Shown here in pieces: positions 55,309-64,000 of a stretch of 64,000 bases of DNA. Position numbers and translations under genes: made by a program. Position 1 is the stretch's first letter. Every line of letters starts with the position of its first letter. Where the stretch lies: the NCBI RefSeq assembly GCF_900110735.1, contig NZ_FOET01000009.1, positions 1-64,000 on the forward strand. Direction: 5' to 3'. The notes below the pieces were generated by a model. The model worked only from the letters and a program-made list of their open reading frames with translations, had not been told where the DNA came from and ran no database searches. This DNA comes from Streptomyces radiopugnans (GTDB lineage Bacteria; Actinomycetota; Actinomycetes; Streptomycetales; Streptomycetaceae).

Positions 55309-55326
55309 TTGTGAACTGCCTCACAT
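55309..55326. promoter_or_regulatory. candidate Rex operator upstream of nuoA
   Basis: TTGTGAACTGCCTCACAT: the left half TTGTGAA matches the Rex consensus exactly; the right half matches at five of seven positions. It lies 16 bases after the TAGGAT -10-like hexamer and ~90 bases before nuoA, a position fit for repression. The rex gene and its own operator are in this window. Confidence 0.7.
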
Positions 55327-55415
55327 ATACGCGATCTTCGTGAACGGAACACCGGTCCGAAAACGGCCCGCAACGGCCCGCCGGCAGCGTCGTCGACTGG
55401 AAGGAGCGAGGAGCG

Positions 55416-55775
55416 GTGAACGTCTACGCGCCCATCCTCGTACTGGGAGCGCTCGGGGCAGCCTTCGCTGTCTTCTCCGTGGTCATGGCCTCGATCGTCG
55501 GCCCCAAGCGCTACAACAGGGCCAAGCTCGAGGCGTACGAGTGCGGCATCGAGCCCACCCCGCAGGCAGCGGGAGGCGGGCGCTTCCCGATCAAGTACTA
55601 CCTGACGGCGATGCTCTTCATCGTCTTCGACATCGAGATCGTCTTCCTCTACCCCTGGGCCGTCACCTTCGACGCCCTGGGGCTGTTCGGGCTCGTGGAG
55701 ATGCTGCTCTTCGTGCTCACCGTCTTCGTCGCCTACGCCTACGTCTGGCGGCGCGGCGGCCTGGAATGGGACTAG
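55416..55775 (+). CDS. nuoA: NADH-quinone oxidoreductase subunit A
   Basis: A 119-residue membrane subunit with three helices and the conserved YECGIEPT segment with its cysteine in the first loop, plus [13 protein letters not shown]. It belongs to the proton-pumping arm near the quinone site of complex I. GTG 55416 has AAGGAG upstream. First gene of the nuo operon. Confidence 0.97.
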   Translation: MNVYAPILVLGALGAAFAVFSVVMASIVGPKRYNRAKLEAYECGIEPTPQAAGGGRFPIKYYLTAMLFIVFDIEIVFLYPWAVTFDALGLFGLVEMLLFVLTVFVAYAYVWRRGGLEWD

Positions 55776-55785
55776 GGGCGTACAC

Positions 55786-56340
55786 ATGGGTATCGAAGAG
55801 AAACTGCCGAGCGGCTTCCTGCTGACCACCGTCGAGCAGGCCGCGGGCTGGGTGCGCAAGTCGTCGGTCTTCCCGGCGACCTTCGGCCTGGCCTGCTGCG
55901 CCATCGAGATGATGACCACCGGCGCCGGCCGCTACGACCTCGCCCGCTTCGGGATGGAGGTCTTCCGCGGCTCGCCGAGGCAGGCGGACCTGATGATCGT
56001 GGCCGGCCGGGTCAGCCAGAAGATGGCGCCGGTCCTGCGGCAGGTCTACGACCAGATGCCGAACCCCAAGTGGGTCATCTCCATGGGCGTGTGCGCCTCC
56101 TCGGGCGGCATGTTCAACAACTACGCGATCGTGCAGGGCGTCGACCACATCGTGCCGGTCGACATCTACCTGCCCGGCTGCCCGCCGCGCCCCGAGATGC
56201 TGCTGGACGCGATCCTCAAGCTCCACCAGAAGATCCAGGGCGAGAAGCTCGGGGTCAACCGGGAGCAGGCCGCCCGCGAGGCGGAGGAGGCGGCGCTCAA
56301 GGCGCTTCCGACGATCGAGATGAAGGGGCTGCTCCGATGA
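55786..56340 (+). CDS. nuoB: NADH-quinone oxidoreductase subunit B
   Basis: A 184-residue peripheral subunit that holds iron-sulfur cluster N2, which passes electrons to menaquinone. All four cluster cysteines are present: C37 and C38 (tandem), C103 and C132. It starts 10 bases after nuoA and overlaps nuoC by 4 bases. Confidence 0.97.
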   Translation: MGIEEKLPSGFLLTTVEQAAGWVRKSSVFPATFGLACCAIEMMTTGAGRYDLARFGMEVFRGSPRQADLMIVAGRVSQKMAPVLRQVYDQMPNPKWVISMGVCASSGGMFNNYAIVQGVDHIVPVDIYLPGCPPRPEMLLDAILKLHQKIQGEKLGVNREQAAREAEEAALKALPTIEMKGLLR

Positions 56341-57061
56341 GCGACGAGCAGAGCAACGGTGGCGGCGGCAACGGCGCCGTCCCCTCGCCGCGCGGTGAGA
56401 CGGGCGAGGTGATCGACGTCCGCCGCGGCATGTTCGGCGCCAAGGAGGGCGGCGACACCTCCGGCTACGGCGGTCTGGTTCGCACCGTCCGGCTGCCGGG
56501 CGCGGCGAGCCGGCCGTACGGCGGCTGGTTCGACGAGGTGGCCGACGAACTGGAGGGCGCGCTCGAGGAGCAGGGCCTGGTGCCGGAGGAGGTGATCGAG
56601 AAGACGGTCGTGGACCGCGGCGAGATCACCTTCCACATCGCCCGCGACCACCTGCCGGTCACGGCCCGCGTCCTGCGCGACGACCCCGCGCTGCGCTTCG
56701 AGATGTGCACCGGCGTCAGCGGCGTCCACTTCCCCGGCGACTCCGGACGCGAACTGCACGCCGTCTACCACCTGCGCTCGATCACCCACAACCGGCTGAT
56801 CCGGCTGGAGGTCAGCGTGCCCGACGGCGATCCGCACATCCCGTCGATCGTCTCGGTCTACCCGACCAACGACTGGCACGAGCGCGAGGCGTACGACTTC
56901 TTCGGCATCGTCTTCGACGGCCATCCCGCGCTCACGCGGATCATGATGCCCGACGACTGGCAGGGCTTCCCGCAGCGCAAGGACTACCCCCTCGGCGGCA
57001 TCCCCGTCGAGTACAAGGGCGCCCAGATCCCGGCTCCCGACCAGCGGAGGTCGTACAGCTG

Positions 57062-57062
<1 letters not shown>
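56337..57062 (+). CDS. nuoC: NADH-quinone oxidoreductase subunit C
   Basis: A 241-residue connecting subunit. The 30-kDa subunit signature is seen in [14 protein letters not shown] and [16 protein letters not shown]. The first ~60 residues are a Gly-rich extension found in actinobacterial NuoC. Overlaps nuoB by 4 bases and nuoD by 1 base. Confidence 0.96.
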
Positions 57063-58416
<1,354 letters not shown>

Positions 58417-58420
<4 letters not shown>

Positions 58421-59274
58421 CAGACGTATCGCTCGGGATGCCCCAGCTCCCCGCCCCCGACTACCCGGCCGACGTCCGCGCCCGGCTGGAGGCGGACGCG
58501 AAGGAGATCATCGCCCGCTACCCCGGCAGCCGCTCCGCACTGCTGCCGATGCTGCACCTGGTGCAGTCCGAGGAGGGGTACGTCACCCCCACCGGGCTGC
58601 GGTTCTGCGCCGAGATGCTCGACCTGACCACGGCCGAGGTCACGGCGGTGGCCACCTTCTACACCATGTACCGGCGCAAGCCCTCGGGCGACTACCAGGT
58701 GGGGGTGTGCACCAACACCCTGTGCGCGGTGATGGGCGGCGACGCCATCTTCGAGGCGCTCCAGGAGCACCTCGGCGTCGGCAACGACGAGACCACCGAA
58801 GACGGCAAGGTGACGCTGGAGCACATCGAGTGCAACGCGGCCTGCGACTTCGCGCCCGTGGTGATGGTCAACTGGGAGTTCTTCGACAACCAGACGCCCG
58901 AGAGCGCCAGGAAGCTGGTGGACGACCTGCGCGCCGGGCGCGAGGTGCGGCCCACCCGCGGCGCCCCGCTGTGCACCTTCAAGGAGACCGCCCGCATCCT
59001 CGCCGGGTTCCCCGACGAGCGGCCCGGCGCCGTCGAGGCGAGCGGCAGCGCGGGCCCGGCGTCGCTGGCCGGACTGAGGCTGGCCAAGGGCGAGAAGGGC
59101 GGGCCGAAGGTGGTCTCGCCGCGCGGCGGGGAGGCGCCCGCTTCGGCCGGGCAGCCCGTCACCGAGACCGGCGAGGCGCCCGACCCCCACCCCAGTTCCC
59201 ACGACGCGCCGCGCAGGACGGCCGCCTCCGACCCCGACAACCCGGCCGGTCCGGTGGCGAAGGAGGGCAAGTGA
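58417..59274 (+). CDS. nuoE: NADH-quinone oxidoreductase subunit E
   Basis: A 285-residue subunit with cluster N1a cysteines C98, C103, C139 and C143. The thioredoxin-like domain ends by ~210; the last ~75 residues are a Pro/Ala/Ser/Glu-rich tail without an obvious role, longer than in E. coli. Overlaps nuoD by 4 bases. Confidence 0.96.
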
Positions 59275-60614
59275 TGACCGCCGAATCAGCGGAGAAGCTG
59301 CTGGCCCCGGTGCTCTCGGCCTTCTGGGACGACCCGACGTCCTGGACGCTTCGGACCTACCGGGCGCACGAGGGCTACGAGGGCCTGCGCAAGGCCCTGG
59401 CGATGAAGCCGGACGACGTCATCGCCTACGTCAAGGAGTCCGGTCTGCGCGGCCGGGGCGGAGCGGGCTTCCCCACGGGCATGAAGTGGCAGTTCATCCC
59501 CCAGGGCGACGGCAAGCCGCACTACCTGGTGGTCAACGCCGACGAGTCCGAGCCGGGCACCTGCAAGGACATCCCCCTCCTCTTCGCCAACCCGCACTCG
59601 CTGATCGAGGGCATCGTGATCGCCTGCCACGCGATCCGCTCCAACCACGCCTTCATCTACCTGCGCGGCGAGGTCGTCCCCGTGCTGCGGCGTCTGCACG
59701 CCGCGGTGCGCGAGGCCTACGAGGCGGGCTACCTCGGCAAGGACGTACTCGGCTCGGGCCTGGACGTGGACATCACCGTGCACGCGGGCGCGGGCGCGTA
59801 CATCTGCGGCGAGGAGACCGCCCTGCTGGACTCCCTGGAGGGCCGGCGCGGCCAGCCGAGGCTGCGTCCCCCCTTCCCGGCCGTCGCGGGCCTGTACGCG
59901 TGCCCCACCGTCGTCAACAACGTCGAGTCCATCGCCTCGGTTCCCGCGATCATGAACCGGGGCAAGGAGTGGTTCCGCACGATGGGCAGCGAGAAGTCCC
60001 CGGGCTTCACGCTGTACTCCCTCAGCGGCCACGTCGCCGGACCCGGCCAGTACGAGGCGCCGCTGGGCATCACCCTGCGCCAGCTGCTGGAGATGAGCGG
60101 CGGCATGCGCCCCGGCCACCGGCTGAAGTTCTGGACCCCGGGCGGCTCCTCGACCCCGCTGCTGACCGACGAGCACCTCGACGTCCCGCTGGACTACGAG
60201 GGCGTCGGCGCCGCCGGGTCGATGCTCGGCACCAAGGCGCTCCAGTGCTTCGACGAGACCACCTGCGTGGTCCGCGCGGTGACCCGCTGGACGGAGTTCT
60301 ACGCCCACGAGTCCTGCGGCAAGTGCACCCCCTGCCGCGAGGGCACCTACTGGCTGGTCCAGCTCATGCGCGACATCGAGGCCGGCAAGGCGTCGATGTC
60401 CGACCTCGACAAGATCGCCGACATCGCCGACAACATCAACGGCAAGTCCTTCTGCGCCCTCGGCGACGGCGCCGCCAGCCCGATCTTCTCCTCCCTGAAG
60501 TACTTCCGCGAGGAGTACGAACAGCACGTCACCGGGCGGGGCTGCCCCTTCGACCCGGCCAAGTCGACCCTGTGGGCCGACGACAGGACCGCACACCTGG
60601 AGGTGAACGCGTGA
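59274..60614 (+). CDS. nuoF: NADH-quinone oxidoreductase subunit F
   Basis: A 446-residue subunit that binds NADH and FMN and holds cluster N3. Seen: [16 protein letters not shown] (NADH/FMN glycine loop), [25 protein letters not shown], and the N3 cysteines C348, C351, C354 and C394. ATG 59274 has GGAGGG 7 bases upstream; GTG 59271 adjoins it. Confidence 0.97.
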   Translation: MTAESAEKLLAPVLSAFWDDPTSWTLRTYRAHEGYEGLRKALAMKPDDVIAYVKESGLRGRGGAGFPTGMKWQFIPQGDGKPHYLVVNADESEPGTCKDIPLLFANPHSLIEGIVIACHAIRSNHAFIYLRGEVVPVLRRLHAAVREAYEAGYLGKDVLGSGLDVDITVHAGAGAYICGEETALLDSLEGRRGQPRLRPPFPAVAGLYACPTVVNNVESIASVPAIMNRGKEWFRTMGSEKSPGFTLYSLSGHVAGPGQYEAPLGITLRQLLEMSGGMRPGHRLKFWTPGGSSTPLLTDEHLDVPLDYEGVGAAGSMLGTKALQCFDETTCVVRAVTRWTEFYAHESCGKCTPCREGTYWLVQLMRDIEAGKASMSDLDKIADIADNINGKSFCALGDGAASPIFSSLKYFREEYEQHVTGRGCPFDPAKSTLWADDRTAHLEVNA

Positions 60615-63145
60615 CCGTCACCACCGACGCCAAGGCCTCCGGAGGCGGAGAGGCCGAGCCGCCCAAGGCTCCCGAGGACGCGGTGACGCTGACGATCGAC
60701 GGCATCGAGGTCAGCGTGCCCAAGGGCACCCTGGTCATCCGCGCCGCCGAACTGCTCGGCATCGAGATCCCGCGCTTCTGCGACCACCCCCTGCTGGACC
60801 CGGCCGGGGCCTGCCGCCAGTGCATCGTCGAGGTCGAGGGCCAGCGCAAGCCCATGGCCTCCTGCACGATCACCTGCACCGACGGCATGGCCGTCAGGAC
60901 GCACCTGACCTCCCCGGTGGCCGAGAAGGCGCAGCGCGGCGTGATGGAGCTGCTGCTCATCAACCACCCGCTGGACTGCCCGGTCTGCGACAAGGGCGGC
61001 GAGTGCCCGCTGCAGAACCAGGCCATGTCCCACGGGCAGGCCGACAGCCGCTTCGAGGGCCGCAAGCGCACCTTCGCCAAGCCCGTTCCGCTGTCGACCC
61101 AGGTGCTGCTGGACCGCGAGCGCTGCGTGCTGTGCGCACGCTGCACCCGCTTCTCCAACCAGATCGCGGGCGACCCGATGATCGAGCTGCTGGAACGCGG
61201 CGCCCTGCAGCAGGTCGGCACCGGAGAGGGACCGCCCTTCGAGTCCTACTTCTCCGGCAACACCATCCAGATCTGCCCGGTCGGCGCGCTCACCTCGGCC
61301 GCCTACCGGTTCCGCTCCCGCCCCTTCGACCTGATCTCCTCGCCGAGCGTGTGCGAGCACTGCTCCACGGGCTGTGCCACCCGCACCGACCACCGGCGCG
61401 GCAAGGTCATGCGGCGGCTGGCCGCCGACGACCCGGAGGTCAACGAGGAGTGGATCTGCGACAAGGGCCGCTTCGCCTTCCGCTACGCCCAGCAGCGCGA
61501 CCGGCTCACCCACCCGCTGCTGCGCAACGCCGACACCGGTGAGCTGGAGCCCGCGAGCTGGCCCGAGGCGCTGGACGCCGCGGCCAGGGGGCTGGCCGCG
61601 GCCCGCGGCCGCACCGGCGTGCTCACCGGCGGACGGCTGACGACCGAGGACGCCTACGCCTACGCCAAGTTCGCCCGGGTCGCCCTCGACACCAACGACA
61701 TCGACTTCCGCGCCCGCGTCCACAGCACCGAGGAGGCCGACTTCCTCGCCTCCCACGTCGCCGGACGCGGACTGGACGCCGACGGGAGCGGCGTCACCCA
61801 CTCCGCGCTGGAGAAGGCCCCGGCCGTGCTGCTGGTCGGCTTCGAGGCCGAGGAGGAGGCCCCCGGCGTCTTCCTGCGGCTGCGCAAGGCCCACCGCAAG
61901 CACGGACAGCGCGTCTTCTCGCTGGCCACCCACGCCACCCGGGGCCTGAGGAAGGCGGGCGGCACGCTGCTGCCGGCCGCGCCCCACACCGAGACCGAGT
62001 GGCTGGACGCGCTGGCCGGCGGCGTCGGGCTCGACGAGACCGGGCAGAAGGCCGCCGAGGCGCTGCGCGCCGAGGGATCGGTGATCATCGCCGGAGAGCG
62101 GCTGGCCGCCGTGCCCGGCGGGTTCACCGCCGCCCTGCGGACGGCCACCGCCACCGGCGCCCGCCTGGTGTGGATCCCGCGCCGGGCCGGCGAGCGGGGC
62201 GCGGTCGAGGCCGGAGCGCTCCCGACGCTGCTGCCCGGCGGACGCCCCGCCACCGACCCGAGCGCCCGCGCGGAGACGGCCGCCGTCTGGGGCGTGGCCG
62301 CCCTGCCGACCCGCTTCGGCCGCGACACCGGCCGGATCGTCGAGGCCGCCGCGAACGGCGAGCTCGCGGCCCTGCTGGTCGGAGGCGTGGAGGTCGCCGA
62401 CCTGCCCGACCCGGCGCTGGCCCGCAGGGCACTGGACGAGGTCGGCTTCGTCGTCAGCCTGGAGCAGCGGCCCTCGGAGGTCACCGAGCGGGCCGACGTG
62501 GTCCTGCCCGTCGCCGCGGTCGTGGAGAAGGCGGGCTCCTTCCTCAACTGGGAGGGCCGCTCGCGGCCGTTCGAGGCCGCCATCAAGCCCGACCAGATGA
62601 CCCGCCGGCTCGTCCAGTCCGACCACCGCGTGCTGCACATGCTCGCCGACGCCCTCGACGTCCACCTCGGGCTGCCGGACGTACGCACCGTCCGCGCCGA
62701 GATGCGGCGCCTGGGCGTCTGGGACGGTCCCCGCGCCGACGCGCCGGAGGCCGGCGTCCGGCAGGTCCCGCGGCCCACCGCGGGCGAGGCCGTGCTCGCC
62801 GGCCACCGGCTGCTGCTCGACCGGGGCCGACTCCAGGACGGCGACGAGGCGCTCGCAGGCACCCGGCACGCCGCCGTCGCCCGGCTGTCGGCCGCCACGG
62901 CCGCCGAGGTCGGGGTCGCGGGCGGCCAGGCGCTGACCGTCACCGGCCCGGCCGGGACGGTCACCCTGCCGCTGGAGGTCACCGAGATGCCCGACCGCGT
63001 GGTCTGGCTGCCGCTGAACTCCACGGGAGCCGGCGTCCTGGACGACCTGGGCACCGTGCCCGGCCGGCTCGTGAAGCTGTCGGCGGCCCCCGCGACCGCC
63101 CCGGCCGCGGCGGGCCCGGAGGAGACGAAGGGGGTGGAGGCGTGA
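60611..63145 (+). CDS. nuoG: NADH-quinone oxidoreductase subunit G
   Basis: An 844-residue iron-sulfur subunit. A ferredoxin-like N terminus has the [2Fe-2S] cysteines (C57, C68, C71 and the following SCTITC); next comes the [14 protein letters not shown] cluster segment and [11 protein letters not shown], then the molybdopterin-oxidoreductase-like domain that begins with the [11 protein letters not shown] motif, as in some actinobacterial and Thermus proteins. It overlaps nuoF by 4 bases and nuoH by 1 base. Confidence 0.96.
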   Translation: MTVTTDAKASGGGEAEPPKAPEDAVTLTIDGIEVSVPKGTLVIRAAELLGIEIPRFCDHPLLDPAGACRQCIVEVEGQRKPMASCTITCTDGMAVRTHLTSPVAEKAQRGVMELLLINHPLDCPVCDKGGECPLQNQAMSHGQADSRFEGRKRTFAKPVPLSTQVLLDRERCVLCARCTRFSNQIAGDPMIELLERGALQQVGTGEGPPFESYFSGNTIQICPVGALTSAAYRFRSRPFDLISSPSVCEHCSTGCATRTDHRRGKVMRRLAADDPEVNEEWICDKGRFAFRYAQQRDRLTHPLLRNADTGELEPASWPEALDAAARGLAAARGRTGVLTGGRLTTEDAYAYAKFARVALDTNDIDFRARVHSTEEADFLASHVAGRGLDADGSGVTHSALEKAPAVLLVGFEAEEEAPGVFLRLRKAHRKHGQRVFSLATHATRGLRKAGGTLLPAAPHTETEWLDALAGGVGLDETGQKAAEALRAEGSVIIAGERLAAVPGGFTAALRTATATGARLVWIPRRAGERGAVEAGALPTLLPGGRPATDPSARAETAAVWGVAALPTRFGRDTGRIVEAAANGELAALLVGGVEVADLPDPALARRALDEVGFVVSLEQRPSEVTERADVVLPVAAVVEKAGSFLNWEGRSRPFEAAIKPDQMTRRLVQSDHRVLHMLADALDVHLGLPDVRTVRAEMRRLGVWDGPRADAPEAGVRQVPRPTAGEAVLAGHRLLLDRGRLQDGDEALAGTRHAAVARLSAATAAEVGVAGGQALTVTGPAGTVTLPLEVTEMPDRVVWLPLNSTGAGVLDDLGTVPGRLVKLSAAPATAPAAAGPEETKGVEA

Positions 63146-64000
63146 TGAGCCCGTCCGTCCTGGCCACCGGGGCGACGGTCCTCGCCGAGGAGGACCTGTC
63201 GATGTTCGGCACCGATCCCTGGTGGCTGATCGGCCTCAAGGCGGTGTTCTGCTTCGCGTTCCTGATGGTGACCGTGCTGATCTCCATCGTGATGGAGCGC
63301 AAGGTCGTCGCCTGGATGCAGCTGCGCATCGGCCCCAACCGGCACGGCCCCTGGGGGATGCTCCAGTCGCTGGCCGACGGCGTCAAGCTGATGCTGAAGG
63401 AGGACGTCAACGTCAAGGCGGCCGACAAGGCCGTCTACATCCTGGCCCCCATCATCGGCGCGATCCCCGCCTTCATGGCCATCGCGGTGATCCCCTTCGG
63501 CCCGCCCGGCAACGAGGTGTCGATCTTCGGCACCCGCACCGCGATGCAGCTCACCGACCTGCCGGTGGCGATCCTGTACATCCTGGCCACCGCCTCCATC
63601 GCCGCCTACGGCACGGTGCTGGCCGGCTGGTCGTCGGGCTCCACCTACCCGCTGCTGGGCGGTGTGCGCGCCACGGCCCAGGTGATCTCCTACGAGGTCG
63701 CCATGGGCCTGAGCTTCGCGGCGGTCTTCCTCTACTCCGGCTCGATGTCCACCTCGACGATCGTCGGTGCGCAGGCCGACACCTGGTTCGCGCTGCTGCT
63801 GCCGGTGTCGTTCCTCATCTACATGGTGGCGATGGTCGGCGAGGCGCACCGCGCGCCCTTCGACATGCCCGAGTCCGAGGGCGACCTGGTCGGCGGTTTC
63901 AACACCGAGTACTCGTCGATCAAGTTCGCGTTCTTCATGCTCGCCGAGTACGTCCACATGGTCACCGTCTCGGCCCTGGCGGTCACCCTCTTCCTGGGCG
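63145..64000 (+). CDS. nuoH: NADH-quinone oxidoreductase subunit H (partial)
   Basis: The first ~285 residues of the membrane subunit that forms the quinone channel with NuoA, B and D. Seen: [21 protein letters not shown] and [20 protein letters not shown] with conserved charged residues, and several hydrophobic helices. The gene runs past the right edge of the window. ATG 63145 overlaps the nuoG stop; GTG 63142 is adjacent and in frame. Confidence 0.96.
   Translation, partial: MSPSVLATGATVLAEEDLSMFGTDPWWLIGLKAVFCFAFLMVTVLISIVMERKVVAWMQLRIGPNRHGPWGMLQSLADGVKLMLKEDVNVKAADKAVYILAPIIGAIPAFMAIAVIPFGPPGNEVSIFGTRTAMQLTDLPVAILYILATASIAAYGTVLAGWSSGSTYPLLGGVRATAQVISYEVAMGLSFAAVFLYSGSMSTSTIVGAQADTWFALLLPVSFLIYMVAMVGEAHRAPFDMPESEGDLVGGFNTEYSSIKFAFFMLAEYVHMVTVSALAVTLFLG

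Larger units (their letters stand above)
54702..55415. promoter_or_regulatory. 714-bp control region between NlpC/P60 gene and nuoA
   Basis: No coding sequence is convincing here. Seen: a GTGT-N6-ACAC palindrome near 54742-54757; AGGTCACA at 54950; a TCACGTGTGGTGA palindrome (55155-55167); two AGATCACA repeats 33 bases apart (55235, 55268); a TAGGAT -10-like hexamer (55288-55293); and a Rex-like site. I looked for a ydaO-type c-di-AMP riboswitch before the hydrolase gene and did not find one. Confidence 0.6.

Overview
The window is a high-GC actinobacterial chromosome segment, almost certainly Streptomyces or a very close relative. Evidence: third-position GC bias throughout, frequent GTG/TTG starts, a Streptomyces-type 23S-5S rRNA tail, the developmental pair bldN-rsbN, the redox regulator rex with hemA-hemC-hemD-hemB, and the futalosine (mqn) route to menaquinone. 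It opens in the 3' end of a 23S gene and closes inside nuoH. Functional calls come from reading motifs and from memory of families; no database search was run.

Layout. (1) 1-3442: rRNA tail with terminator, a HAD phosphatase, acuC, a BdtA-like helix-turn-helix gene and the 32-residue ribosomal protein bS22. (2) 3606-9374: an epimerase/acyltransferase pair convergent with rsbN and bldN, then a SerB-like HAD protein. (3) 9628-16039: a glutaredoxin-like gene, then rex-hemA-hemC-hemD-hemB behind a Rex operator. (4) 16113-26887: rtcB, two DUF3558 lipoproteins, a DUF2637 (SpdB-like) membrane protein, class I lysS, argS, an SDR, a YnfA protein and an unknown protein. (5) 26969-33694: hemL, a histidine phosphatase, then the cytochrome c maturation set tlpA-ccdA-resB-ccsB with a Crp-like palindrome upstream. 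(6) 34319-47281: menaquinone genes mqnL, mqnP, mqnM, mqnE, mqnA and mqnC, interleaved with a rhomboid protease, a lipoprotein, an Lrp regulator, a GNAT enzyme, a Cys-containing leader peptide before a cystine-type symporter, and a cold-shock gene. (7) 47867-51338: a relatively AT-rich three-gene minus-strand operon (WXG-like small protein, 757-residue WXG-like protein, lipoprotein). (8) 51564-64000: menG, a menJ-like reductase, an NlpC/P60 hydrolase and the complex I operon nuoA-nuoH.

How it fits together. Most of the window serves aerobic respiration: heme (hemL, hemA, hemC, hemD, hemB), covalent cytochrome c assembly, menaquinone synthesis and saturation, and NADH dehydrogenase. mqnB and mqnD are absent here and must lie elsewhere. 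Rex probably links the parts: one near-perfect operator lies over the rex-hem promoter, and a good second candidate lies just downstream of the likely nuoA promoter.

The most unusual features are: a cysteine-bearing leader peptide ahead of a TcyP-type cystine symporter whose ribosome binding site has two complementary CTCCGG segments upstream; the AT-rich WXG-like operon; a hemD fusion whose methyltransferase half has lost a signature loop; and an amidohydrolase remnant next to mqnC without a metal-binding core.
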